This document shows positions 1 through 6,505 of a DNA stretch of 8,791 bases, piece after piece. How positions within the stretch are numbered: position 1 is the stretch's first letter; each line of letters begins with the position of its first letter. Origin of the DNA: Methanomicrobiales archaeon (GTDB lineage Archaea; Halobacteriota; Methanomicrobia; Methanomicrobiales; JACTUA01); NCBI GenBank assembly GCA_028678555.1, contig JAJRDF010000047.1, forward strand, positions 1 to 8,791, read 5' to 3'. The translations under genes and the position numbers were made by a program. Below the pieces are notes generated by a model, which was given only the letters and a program-made list of their open reading frames with translations, did no database searches and had not been told where the DNA came from.

Positions 1-38
1 GAAAAGAATTTCCGGAGGTTGATACTGACATGACGGGT

Positions 39-110
39 CTATCCTCATCGGGGGAGGGCGACGGGAGGGGGCAGAGCCCCCTCCCGACCCCACCCCTCAC
101 GAGAGGATAG
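39..110 (+). repeat. Intergenic G-rich palindromic repeat, copy 1
   Basis: A 72-base imperfect palindrome. The outer arms CTATCCTC (39-46) and GAGGATAG (103-110) are perfectly complementary. The inner arms CGGGAGGGGGC (62-72) and GCCCCCTCCCG (76-86) form a perfect 11-bp stem around an AGA loop. The G-rich stretch 50-58 and the C-rich stretch 87-98 between the two stems are partly complementary. Related copies lie at 4049-4109 and 6506-6567, all intergenic and all with the G-rich arm first on the plus strand. It lies just past the 3' end of the minus-strand iron transporter gene, so it could act as a transcript end or mRNA 3' hairpin. It could equally be a REP/MITE-like dispersed element. There is no transposase nearby. 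The pairing and the similarity are seen directly; the role is inferred. Confidence 0.75.
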
Positions 111-145
111 CCGCTCCACGCCGGGAGAAAACCTTCGGCCACCCC

Positions 146-1027
146 TCAGATATTCACACCCAGGAACGTCCGGACCAGGATCCCCATCAGGAAGGAGAGT
201 GCGGCCACCCCCAGGCTGATCCCCGCCATCTCCAGGAAGCGCTTCCGGAACGACAGGTCCCGGGCCACCGAGATGTAGTACGAGAAGAAGAGGATCACGA
301 GGAGCGCGATCACGAGGGTCACGGCCAGGGAGACGTACAGATTGGACAGGAGCAGGAACGGCGCGATCAGGACCATCACCGTGATTATATAGGCTATCCC
401 CGTATACATGGCGGCACGGATTGGATCCTTCCCGCCCCCCTCCGACTTGGTGGAAAGGTACTCGGCGGCAGCCATGGAGAAGGCGGCGGCGATCCCGGTG
501 ATGAGCCCGGCTACCGCGATGATCTGTGCATTCTGGAGGGCAAAAGTGAAGCCCGCCAGGGCGCCGGTCAGCTCGACCAGGGCGTCGTTCAGACCCAGGA
601 CCACCGAACCGGTGTATTTCAGCCGTTCCTCGTCGATGAGGCCGATCAGCTCCCGCTCGTGATCCTTCTCATCCTGCAGGATCCGCTCCAGGTCCGGGAT
701 CTTCACCGACAGGTCCCGGTACACCTGCTGGATCCGACGCTCCCCCCGCTCCAGCAGCTTGATCCCGAAGGTTATCCCCAGGACCCGGCATATCAGGAGA
801 AAGAACGTCACCCGGAGCCGTTCCGGAGCCAGGTCTTTCCCGGTCAGCCGTTTCCAGTATTCGTAGTGCTGATACTCGACGGTGGCCGTTTTCTCCAGCA
901 CCTGCCGGTTGTGGGGTTCCGCGGTGATCCGGGCCAGGCCTGAGTAGATGGCATGTTCGGTGATCTCCTCCTGCTGGGCGTCCATGATGGCGGAGAGAAG
1001 TGCCGGATCGGTGATCTCCGGGGGCAT
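146..1027 (-). CDS. Ferritin-like/VIT fusion membrane protein (MbfA-like iron transporter)
   Basis: Probable membrane-bound iron (or manganese) transporter of 293 residues. The N-terminal half (about 10-130) is a ferritin/rubrerythrin-like four-helix domain. It keeps two ExxH metal motifs (E51-H54 and E120-H123), plus candidate helix-1 and helix-3 glutamates (E21/E24, E93/E96), which is a full di-iron set. The C-terminal half (about 140-293) is a VIT1/CCC1 domain with about five membrane helices, starting at GLNDALVELTG (145-155), with D148, E152 and E189 as likely metal-path acidic residues. This order matches bacterial MbfA, where the soluble domain senses or oxidises Fe(II) and the VIT part moves it across the membrane. 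I chose the ATG at 1027 because the frame upstream (to 1210) is low-complexity and overlaps the hexuloisomerase gene, and because a TTTATC box lies 27 bases upstream. No Shine-Dalgarno site is visible. Direction and metal are not provable from sequence. Confidence 0.88.
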   Translation of the reverse strand: MPPEITDPALLSAIMDAQQEEITEHAIYSGLARITAEPHNRQVLEKTATVEYQHYEYWKRLTGKDLAPERLRVTFFLLICRVLGITFGIKLLERGERRIQQVYRDLSVKIPDLERILQDEKDHERELIGLIDEERLKYTGSVVLGLNDALVELTGALAGFTFALQNAQIIAVAGLITGIAAAFSMAAAEYLSTKSEGGGKDPIRAAMYTGIAYIITVMVLIAPFLLLSNLYVSLAVTLVIALLVILFFSYYISVARDLSFRKRFLEMAGISLGVAALSFLMGILVRTFLGVNI

Positions 1028-1054
1028 GATGGAGAGAGGTGCGGGGAGGGTCAG

Positions 1055-1060
1055 GATAAA
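1055..1060 (-). promoter_or_regulatory. TATA-type box for the iron transporter gene
   Basis: On the minus strand the sequence CCTTTATCCTG places TTTATC 27 bases before the chosen ATG at 1027. That is the spacing expected for a leaderless archaeal transcript, and it fits the lack of a Shine-Dalgarno site. The photolyase-family promoter carries nearly the same string (CCTTTATCGTG). Confidence 0.5.
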
Positions 1061-1164
1061 GGTATGCCCCGGCTGATGGGTTCGGCCCTCCCCAGCCCGC
1101 AACGCCGGAGGCTCCCGCAGGAGAAACCGCCCGCAATCTGCCGAGAAACGGTGCGATAGGATGA

Positions 1165-1186
1165 TGTATTCCGAAGATGAATATCT
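1165..1186 (+). promoter_or_regulatory. Probable promoter of the hexuloisomerase operon
   Basis: The only A/T-rich stretch in the 171-bp divergent intergenic region on this side contains TGTATT (1165-1170) and GAATATCT (1179-1186). The first lies about 28 bases before the ATG at 1199. The second would suit the alternative in-frame ATG at 1223. Neither start has a convincing Shine-Dalgarno site. The assignment rests on position and composition only. Confidence 0.3.
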
Positions 1187-1198
1187 GGCCGGGAACGT

Positions 1199-1798
1199 AT
1201 GAAAAACCACCCGGTACAGGACATGATGCTTCTCATGGCCTCCAAGATCCGGGCCATCGCGAACACCATCTCAGACGACGAGGTGGAGTCTTTTCTCAGG
1301 GAGCTCCTGGGGGCAAAGCGGATCTACGTGATGGGTGCCGGCCGATCCGGCCTGGTGGCCAAGGCCTTTGCCATGCGCCTGATGCATCTGGGCTTGCAGT
1401 CCTACGTCGTGGGAGAGACAATCACACCCGCCCTGGGACGGGGGGATGTCATCGTCGTCTTCTCTGGCTCGGGCGAGACCAAGACGATGGCGGACCTCAC
1501 GGAAACGGCGAAGGGGATCGGGACCAGGATCTGCCTGATCACGTCCCGGAAGGAGTCCCGCATCGGCCGGATCGCCGACTGCATCGTCCTCGTGGAGAGC
1601 CAGCGGGACGCGGTAAGGGACGACGCGGCCGAGTTCGAGATCCGGCAGATGATGGGTGAGCACAAGTCCTTCGCCCCATTGGGCACTCTCTTTGAGACCG
1701 CTGCCATGATCTTCGCCGACGCGGTCATCTCCCGGCTCATGGAGATCACGAAGACCGACGTGGAGCAGCTCCGGGGCAGGCACGTGAACATTGAGTGA
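1199..1798 (+). CDS. hxlB: 6-phospho-3-hexuloisomerase (SIS domain)
   Basis: Isomerase interconverting D-arabino-hex-3-ulose 6-phosphate and fructose 6-phosphate. In archaea lacking the oxidative pentose phosphate route it runs toward ribulose 5-phosphate, together with hexulose-phosphate synthase (often fused to Fae). The 199-residue length is normal. A single SIS sugar-isomerase domain is seen with MGAGRSG (45-51), the family block FAMRLMHLGLQSYVVGET (57-74), the phosphate-binding SGSGET (89-94), GEHKSFAPLGTLFE (153-166) and the typical C-terminus RHVNIE (194-199). These blocks separate PHI from other SIS proteins such as GmhA or KpsF. The start at 1199 gives the usual N-terminal helix; ATG 1223 is an alternative. 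It is first in an apparent operon, with 27 bases to the aminotransferase. No hexulose-phosphate synthase gene is in the window. Confidence 0.93.
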   Translation: MKNHPVQDMMLLMASKIRAIANTISDDEVESFLRELLGAKRIYVMGAGRSGLVAKAFAMRLMHLGLQSYVVGETITPALGRGDVIVVFSGSGETKTMADLTETAKGIGTRICLITSRKESRIGRIADCIVLVESQRDAVRDDAAEFEIRQMMGEHKSFAPLGTLFETAAMIFADAVISRLMEITKTDVEQLRGRHVNIE

Positions 1799-1810
1799 GA
1801 ACGGGATGCA

Positions 1811-1817
1811 GGGGAGG
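1811..1817 (+). promoter_or_regulatory. Shine-Dalgarno site of the aminotransferase
   Basis: GGGGAGG lies 8 bases before the GTG at 1826. It is the clearest ribosome-binding site in the window and decides the non-ATG start of the second operon gene. Confidence 0.75.
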
Positions 1818-1825
1818 AATCGTTT

Positions 1826-2926
1826 GTGAGATTTTCGGAACGTGTCATGGGTATCGAGGGTTCGGGCATCCGCAGGATCTTTGAGGCGGCCGGGCCGGGG
1901 GCCGTGAACCTGGGCCTGGGCCAGCCGGACTTCGACACCCCGGCGCACATCAAGGAGGCGGCGGTGAGGGCACTCCAGGAGGGGAAGACCGGCTACACGC
2001 CCAATGCCGGCATCCCGGAGCTCCGGGCCGCCATCTGCGACAAGCTCCGCCGGGAGAACGGCCTCTCCCATAGGCCCGAGGAGATCCTGGTGACGGCAGG
2101 GGGCAGCGAGGCCCTCCACCTGCTGATGCAGGTCCTGGTCCGGGAGGGGGACCGGGTGCTTGTCCCGGACCCCGGCTTCGTCTCTTATGCGGCGCTGGCG
2201 TCCATCGCGGGGGGCGTCCCGGTGGGGATGCCACCGGACTCCTCCATGCACACGGACGTGGAGAAGGCAAAGGAACTGATGGATGGGGCCAGTGTCATGG
2301 TGCTGAACAGCCCATCCAACCCGACGGGTGCCGTGGAGCCGGAGGAATCCATCCGGGCGCTGGTGGAGTACGCCGCCGACCGGGGCGTCACCGTCATCTC
2401 CGACGAGGTGTACGAGCACCTGGTCTATGGCCGGCGCCACGTGCCGGCCGCCCGGTTCGGGGAGAACGTCATCACCGTGAACGCCGCCAGCAAAACCTAT
2501 GCCATGACCGGCTGGCGCATCGGGTTCTTTGCCGCAACCCAAGAGGTGGTGGATCAGGCCGTGAAGGTCCACCAGTACTGCCAGGCCTGCGCCACCTCCA
2601 TCGCCCAGTACGCGGCCGTCGCTGCTTACACCGGCGACCAGTCCTCGGTGGCGGAGATGCGGCGGGAGTACCAGGCCCGCCGGGACATGATGTACGAGGG
2701 ATTCACCCGCATGGGCATCTACTTCCCCATTCCTGAGGGGGCCTTCTACATGTTCGTGCCCTTCGGCCGGGAGCTGACGAACAGGATCCTCCACAGGGGT
2801 GTGGTGATCGTGCCCGGTGATGCTTTCGGGAAGAATGCCCCGGGTCATGCCCGGCTCTGCTACGCAGTCAGCCGTGAGACCATCGCAGAGGCCATCCACC
2901 GGATCGGGAAGGCGGTGGCGGAGTGA
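1826..2926 (+). CDS. Pyridoxal-phosphate aminotransferase, class I (aspartate aminotransferase-like)
   Basis: PLP-dependent aminotransferase of fold type I, 366 residues, slightly short for the family (about 370-400). Seen: NLGLGQPDFDTP (28-39) near the substrate-binding N-terminus, GYTPNAGIPELR (56-67), the AGGSEA cofactor loop (91-96), SNPTG with N165, SDEVYE with D193 (pyridine nitrogen) and Y196 (ring oxygen), the Schiff-base lysine K223 in ASKTYAMTGWRIGF, and R343 as the expected carboxylate-binding arginine. All catalytic positions are intact. The substrate is not decided: this group includes aspartate, aromatic, alanine and branched-chain amino acid aminotransferases. The start is the GTG at 1826 after a strong Shine-Dalgarno site. 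The stop codon overlaps the GTG start of the peptidase gene, so the two are probably translationally coupled. Confidence 0.93.
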   Translation: MRFSERVMGIEGSGIRRIFEAAGPGAVNLGLGQPDFDTPAHIKEAAVRALQEGKTGYTPNAGIPELRAAICDKLRRENGLSHRPEEILVTAGGSEALHLLMQVLVREGDRVLVPDPGFVSYAALASIAGGVPVGMPPDSSMHTDVEKAKELMDGASVMVLNSPSNPTGAVEPEESIRALVEYAADRGVTVISDEVYEHLVYGRRHVPAARFGENVITVNAASKTYAMTGWRIGFFAATQEVVDQAVKVHQYCQACATSIAQYAAVAAYTGDQSSVAEMRREYQARRDMMYEGFTRMGIYFPIPEGAFYMFVPFGRELTNRILHRGVVIVPGDAFGKNAPGHARLCYAVSRETIAEAIHRIGKAVAE

Positions 2927-3966
2927 CGGGCGAGAAATCGCTCCTCCGTAAGTTCGCGGACGCCCACGGGGTCTCGGGGAGCGAAGGGAACGTCCACGAC
3001 GTGATCCGTGCCGAGATCCGGGACCACGTGGACGAGGTCCGGACCGACCGGATGGGCAACCTGGTGGCCGTAAAGAACGGCAGGGACCTCTCGGTGATGC
3101 TGGCTGCCCATACCGACGAGATCGGGCTCATGGTGAACTATATCGACGAGAGGGGGTTCCTCCGGTTCGTCACCTTCGGCGGGTGGTATGCACCGGTCCT
3201 CTCGGCGCAGCGGGTGATCCTCCATGGCAGCAAGGGGCCTGTGCACGGTGTCATCGGGGGGAAACCGCCCCACGCCATGACCGAGGAGGAGCGGAAGAAG
3301 GGCCTGAAGACCGAGGAGATGTTCATTGACGTGGGAGCCTCGAACCTGAAGGAGGTGGCCCGCCTGGGTATCGAGATCGGCACCCCGGTCACGATAGACC
3401 GGGAGCTGGCGGACCTGGGCTACCGCCGGGTCACGGGCAAGGCCTTCGATAACCGGGTCGGGTGCGTGCTCCTGGCCCGGACCCTGCAGCAGTTGGACAC
3501 CCGGCACACGGTCTACGCCGTCTTCACGGCGCAGGAGGAGGTGGGTGCCAAGGGTGCCCGGACCAGCGCCTTTGAACTGGAGCCGGACTGCGCCATTGCG
3601 ACGGACGTCACCTTCCCGGGGGACCACCCGGAGATCAAAAAGAAGGACTCCTGTCTCGTGATGGGCAAGGGTCCTGCCATCACCGTCTCGGACGCCAGCG
3701 GACGGGGGCTCATCGCCGACCGCCGGATGGTGGCCTGGCTCCGGTCTGTTGCTGACAGGAAGAAAATCCCCTACCAGCTGGAGGTGGGCCACGGCGGCAC
3801 CACGGACGCGAGCGCCATCCACCTGGTCCGGGCCGGCATCCCCTCCACGGTGATCAGCGTCCCGGTCCGCTACATCCACTCGCCGGTCGAGGTGGTGGAC
3901 CTCCGGGACATCGAGATGTCGGTGAAGCTCCTGGGAGAAGCGCTGAAGGTCCGGCCAGACCTCTGA
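2923..3966 (+). CDS. M42 family metallo-aminopeptidase (TET/FrvX-like)
   Basis: Cytosolic di-metal (Zn/Co) aminopeptidase of the M42 family, 347 residues, full length. Members form large tetrahedral dodecamers that trim peptides released by the proteasome. All expected ligands are present: H63 and D65 in AAHTDEIG, the bridging D176 in KAFDNRVG, catalytic base E205 and ligand E206 in TAQEEVGAKGA, D228 in ATDVTFPGD, and H319 in RYIHSP. The inserted dimerisation/beta domain falls between H63 and D176, as usual. M42 proteins are often misnamed endoglucanase; nothing here suggests glycosidase activity. The start is a GTG whose last two bases belong to the upstream stop codon (GTGA overlap), so expression should follow the aminotransferase. 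Residue preference cannot be told from sequence. Confidence 0.94.
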   Translation: MTGEKSLLRKFADAHGVSGSEGNVHDVIRAEIRDHVDEVRTDRMGNLVAVKNGRDLSVMLAAHTDEIGLMVNYIDERGFLRFVTFGGWYAPVLSAQRVILHGSKGPVHGVIGGKPPHAMTEEERKKGLKTEEMFIDVGASNLKEVARLGIEIGTPVTIDRELADLGYRRVTGKAFDNRVGCVLLARTLQQLDTRHTVYAVFTAQEEVGAKGARTSAFELEPDCAIATDVTFPGDHPEIKKKDSCLVMGKGPAITVSDASGRGLIADRRMVAWLRSVADRKKIPYQLEVGHGGTTDASAIHLVRAGIPSTVISVPVRYIHSPVEVVDLRDIEMSVKLLGEALKVRPDL

Positions 3967-3970
3967 CATC

Positions 3971-3992
3971 CTCTTTCTTTCTGAGAAAGTTA
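3971..3992 (+). terminator. Possible T-rich terminator of the hxlB-aminotransferase-M42 operon
   Basis: Just after the M42 stop the plus strand reads CTCTTTCTTTCTGAGAAAG, a pyrimidine/T-rich run with a short CTTTC/GAAAG hairpin. Archaeal terminators are mainly T-tracts, and this is the only one before the signalling gene. The T-runs are only three long, so the call is weak. Confidence 0.3.
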
Positions 3993-4048
3993 TTCGGCCA
4001 CACCGGCCTTCCATCTCCTTTGCGACGGGAAAACCGGCAGGGATCGGA

Positions 4049-4109
4049 TATCCTCATAGGGGAGGGATCGGGAGGGGGCCCGTCCTACCGCCTTCCCAAA
4101 GACAGGATG
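4049..4109 (+). repeat. Intergenic G-rich repeat, copy 2 (right half degenerate)
   Basis: The left half, TATCCTCATAGGGGAGGG (4049-4066) followed by CGGGAGGGGGC (4069-4079), matches copy 1 almost base for base. The right half has decayed: the C-rich inner arm is lost, but AGGAT (4104-4108) still pairs with ATCCT (4050-4054). It sits in the 220-base spacer between the M42 gene and the signalling gene. The rest of that spacer holds the weak terminator and no recognisable gene. Confidence 0.65.
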
Positions 4110-4186
4110 CTCCCTCCTGCATGAAGGGATGCCGCCCCACCAGCAAGGCTCATGCCCCCGCACACCCCATGGAAATACGAAGCTGC

Positions 4187-5848
4187 ATGGTCACCATCCT
4201 CCTTCTGGACGATCGCCACGGTTTCTTCGAGATATTCCGGACAATAGCCTCACGGGCGGGGGATCTGCCGGTTGTTCCGGCCGGAACCGCCGCTGATGCC
4301 CGGGCCCGCCTCGCGGAGGGCGACGCAGACCTGGTACTCGCCCGGTTCGGCAGGGACGGAACCGGAGGAATCCGGCTGCTGGAGGAGATCCGGTCCTCGG
4401 GATCAGGGATCCCCGTCGTCATGGTGGCCGACGGGGCAGACCGGAATGCACTGGACCACGCGTATCTCCACGGGGCAGACCTGGTCCTGGACGGACTGCC
4501 TGACTCCCTGGAGGCCTGGGCCAGCTTCACCGGGACCCTCCGGGCCCTGGCCGGCCGGTGGCGCAGGGAGGAGAACCTCCGCCAGGAGAACGGGATCCTG
4601 GAGGCAGTACTCAATGCTTCCCCAATGGCGGTCTCTGTCATCCGGGAGCACATGATCGTCTGGGCCAACCACCCGTTCCATACCATGCTGGGCTACCGGG
4701 ACGGGGAGCTGATCGGGAGGGACCCGGTGGAGTTCATGTCAGGCGAGAAGGAGCACCGGCGGATCGATACCGGGCTCTTCGGGACCCGGGATGAGTTCGG
4801 CTGGGGATCAATCGAGACGCAGGTGAAGCGGAGGGACGGATCACTGCTCAGCTGCCACATCCAGTCCCGGCCGGTAGACCCGGAAGACCCCTCGCAGGGG
4901 CATATCATCGTGGGCAGGGACATGACCGAGTACCACAGGATCGAGAACCTGCTGCGCAGGAGCGAGCTGCGCTACCAGGACCTGATCGACAACGCCCACA
5001 GCATCATCCTCCGGCTGGACCCCCAGGGAACCGTCCGGTTCATCAACCGGTTCGGGGAGACGTTCTTCGGCTATACCTCTGACGAGATCGTGGGGAAGCC
5101 GGTCCTCGGGACGATCCTCCCGGAGCGATCACGGACCGGCCGGGACCTGGCGACGATGGTGAGGGAGGTGATGCAGAAGCCCGAGGACTTCGAGGTGAAC
5201 GTCAACGAGAACATGAAGAAGTCCGGCGAACGGGTCTGGATTGCCTGGACCAACAAGGCGATCCGGGACGAGACGGGCCGGCTCGTGGAGATGCTCTCCA
5301 TCGGGAACGATATCACCGACCGGAAGCTGGACGTGAAGGAGGTGAGCATCACCATCGCCCCCTGGAAGAAGGCCATCATTGACGGGACCGACATCCAGGA
5401 ACCGGTCTTTGACGCGGTCTACGAGATCGCGGCCGAGATCTCCCGCGAAGGAAGGGAGGGAAAACCGGTGGGGACCACCTTTGTCCTCGGGGACACGCAG
5501 AACGTGCTGGCCCGTTCCCGGCAGCTGATCCTGAATCCCTTCGAGGGGCATCCGCGGGAAGCCCGGATGATCACGAGTTCCGGCCTACGGGAGACGATCA
5601 AGGAGCTGGCCCAGCTGGACGGGGCGTTTGTCGTGAGCGGCGACGGAGTGGTCTGGGCCGGGGGCCGGTACATCACCATCGACACGAGTGCTGCCGCAGT
5701 GCCGAAAGGCCTCGGCACCCGCCATGCCTCGGTGGCCGGGATCACCCAGGAGACCCGCTCCGTGGGTATCGTGGTCTCCCAGAGCGGGGGCCGGATCTCC
5801 CTCTTCAAGGACGGCCGGGTCGTGAAGGTGATCACCGAGGCGGAGTAA
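4187..5848 (+). CDS. Receiver-like/PAS/PAS/diadenylate cyclase signalling protein
   Basis: Likely a sensor-controlled synthase of cyclic di-AMP (two ATP to c-di-AMP), cytosolic, 553 residues from this start. Order: receiver-like domain (1-120) with D8-D9 but R53 where the phospho-acceptor Asp belongs; short helix (122-138); PAS 1 (about 137-255, ending in GRDMTEYHRIE); PAS 2 (about 258-380, ending in GNDITDRK); then a DAC/DisA_N domain (about 395-550). In the DAC part the block VGTTFVLGD...SRQLILNPFEGH (428-455), the catalytic DGA (478-480), GLGTRH (508-513) and the IVVSQSGGRISLF strand pair (528-540) resemble archaeal DacZ. No histidine kinase, GGDEF or membrane segment is present. The PAS ligand is unknown. 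The start is uncertain: ATG 4187 begins the receiver strand (MVTILLLDD), but 4169 and 4121 are also in frame and none has a good Shine-Dalgarno site. Confidence 0.85.
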   Translation: MVTILLLDDRHGFFEIFRTIASRAGDLPVVPAGTAADARARLAEGDADLVLARFGRDGTGGIRLLEEIRSSGSGIPVVMVADGADRNALDHAYLHGADLVLDGLPDSLEAWASFTGTLRALAGRWRREENLRQENGILEAVLNASPMAVSVIREHMIVWANHPFHTMLGYRDGELIGRDPVEFMSGEKEHRRIDTGLFGTRDEFGWGSIETQVKRRDGSLLSCHIQSRPVDPEDPSQGHIIVGRDMTEYHRIENLLRRSELRYQDLIDNAHSIILRLDPQGTVRFINRFGETFFGYTSDEIVGKPVLGTILPERSRTGRDLATMVREVMQKPEDFEVNVNENMKKSGERVWIAWTNKAIRDETGRLVEMLSIGNDITDRKLDVKEVSITIAPWKKAIIDGTDIQEPVFDAVYEIAAEISREGREGKPVGTTFVLGDTQNVLARSRQLILNPFEGHPREARMITSSGLRETIKELAQLDGAFVVSGDGVVWAGGRYITIDTSAAAVPKGLGTRHASVAGITQETRSVGIVVSQSGGRISLFKDGRVVKVITEAE

Positions 5849-5881
5849 GGCGGTGATGGTCCCCGGCCCGGACCGGAACCC

Positions 5882-5888
5882 TTACTAT
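5882..5888 (+). promoter_or_regulatory. Possible TATA-type box before the membrane kinase gene
   Basis: TTACTAT ends 23 bases before the ATG at 5912. This fits a leaderless start, and no Shine-Dalgarno site precedes the ATG. Read-through from the signalling gene, 63 bases upstream, is the alternative. Confidence 0.3.
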
Positions 5889-5911
5889 CCCCGTCCCACC
5901 ACATTCTCTCC

Positions 5912-6460
5912 ATGGATGAGACCCTGCGGAAGCTCGCGCATCTGTTCATCGGTCTCGGCATCGCCGCTGCCATCGCATTCATCCCCAGGGAACCGATGCT
6001 CGCCATCATGGTGATAGCTCTCTTCTTCGGGTTCCTCATCTCCGATGCCCTCTCCCGGGGCCACTATATTCACGGGATATCACCACTGGTGAATGCCATG
6101 GAACGGGAGAACGTCCTCCCCGGGAAGGGGGCGCTCCTCTTCGTCTTCTCGGCCTTTGTCTGCCTCTTCTTCTTCGAACCGGAAGTGGTGATCCCGGCGA
6201 TTGTTGCCCTCGCGGTCCTGGACGGGGTTGCCACAATAGCCGGGCTCCGGTACGGGAAACACCGGATCTTCAACGGGAAGTCCGTCGAGGGAACCGGTGC
6301 CGGGATTACCGCTGCCTTCCTTGTGCTCCTCCTGGTCGTGCCTCCCGCGCAGGCCCTCGTGATAGCCGTGATCGCCGGCCTGATTGAGCTCGTCGCACCG
6401 GTGGACGACAACCTCCTGATCCCGCCCTGCATCTCTCTCCTGCTGAGGGTGCTGGGGTGA
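5912..6460 (+). CDS. Diacylglycerol/polyprenol kinase family membrane protein
   Basis: Integral membrane protein of 182 residues related to CTP-dependent lipid kinases (yeast Dgk1, dolichol kinase Sec59) and the cytidylyltransferase superfamily. Seen: RKLAHLFIG at the N-terminus (6-14), about six hydrophobic helices, the acidic LDGVATIAGLRYGKHR segment (103-118) followed by FNGKSVEGTGAG (120-131), which is the family signature, and the late ELVAPVDDNLLIPP block (159-172) typical of this group. By family it would phosphorylate a polyprenol such as dolichol, or a related archaeal lipid alcohol, using CTP. The actual substrate is unknown. ATG 5912 starts directly at the conserved N-terminus. It follows the signalling gene by 63 bases on the same strand and could be co-transcribed. 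Length fits the compact prokaryotic members. Confidence 0.85.
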   Translation: MDETLRKLAHLFIGLGIAAAIAFIPREPMLAIMVIALFFGFLISDALSRGHYIHGISPLVNAMERENVLPGKGALLFVFSAFVCLFFFEPEVVIPAIVALAVLDGVATIAGLRYGKHRIFNGKSVEGTGAGITAAFLVLLLVVPPAQALVIAVIAGLIELVAPVDDNLLIPPCISLLLRVLG

Positions 6461-6505
6461 GACCAGATATCATTTCGATTCGGTGTAAACCGACACAGAA
6501 CCGAC

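Noticed and set aside
1..33. Possible tail of an upstream plus-strand gene (EKNFRRLILT, stop at 31-33)
   Set aside because: Ten codons are too few to judge, and another frame is also open here. It would place copy 1 just after a gene end on its own strand, like copies 2 and 3, but it cannot be supported from this window.
30..110. Small open frame of 26 codons after a GGAGGT at 14-19
   Set aside because: It lies almost wholly inside repeat copy 1. The other copies do not preserve an equivalent frame, so the palindrome explains the sequence better than a peptide.
1271..2899. Minus-strand open frame of 542 codons across hxlB and the aminotransferase
   Set aside because: It spans two well-supported genes on the other strand and their gap, and its translation is low-complexity (His, Asp, Gly, Pro) without recognisable motifs.
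4121..4186. Upstream extension of the signalling protein (22 residues to ATG 4121)
   Set aside because: The extra residues (Pro, Ala, His, Cys-rich) are not part of a receiver fold and have no Shine-Dalgarno support. The receiver strand begins at ATG 4187. ATG 4169 cannot be excluded.
6480..6493. Small hairpin TCGGT-GTAA-ACCGA after the membrane kinase gene
   Set aside because: A 5-bp stem with a GNRA-type loop is suggestive, but there is no T-tract and such short stems are common by chance. Not called as a terminator or RNA.
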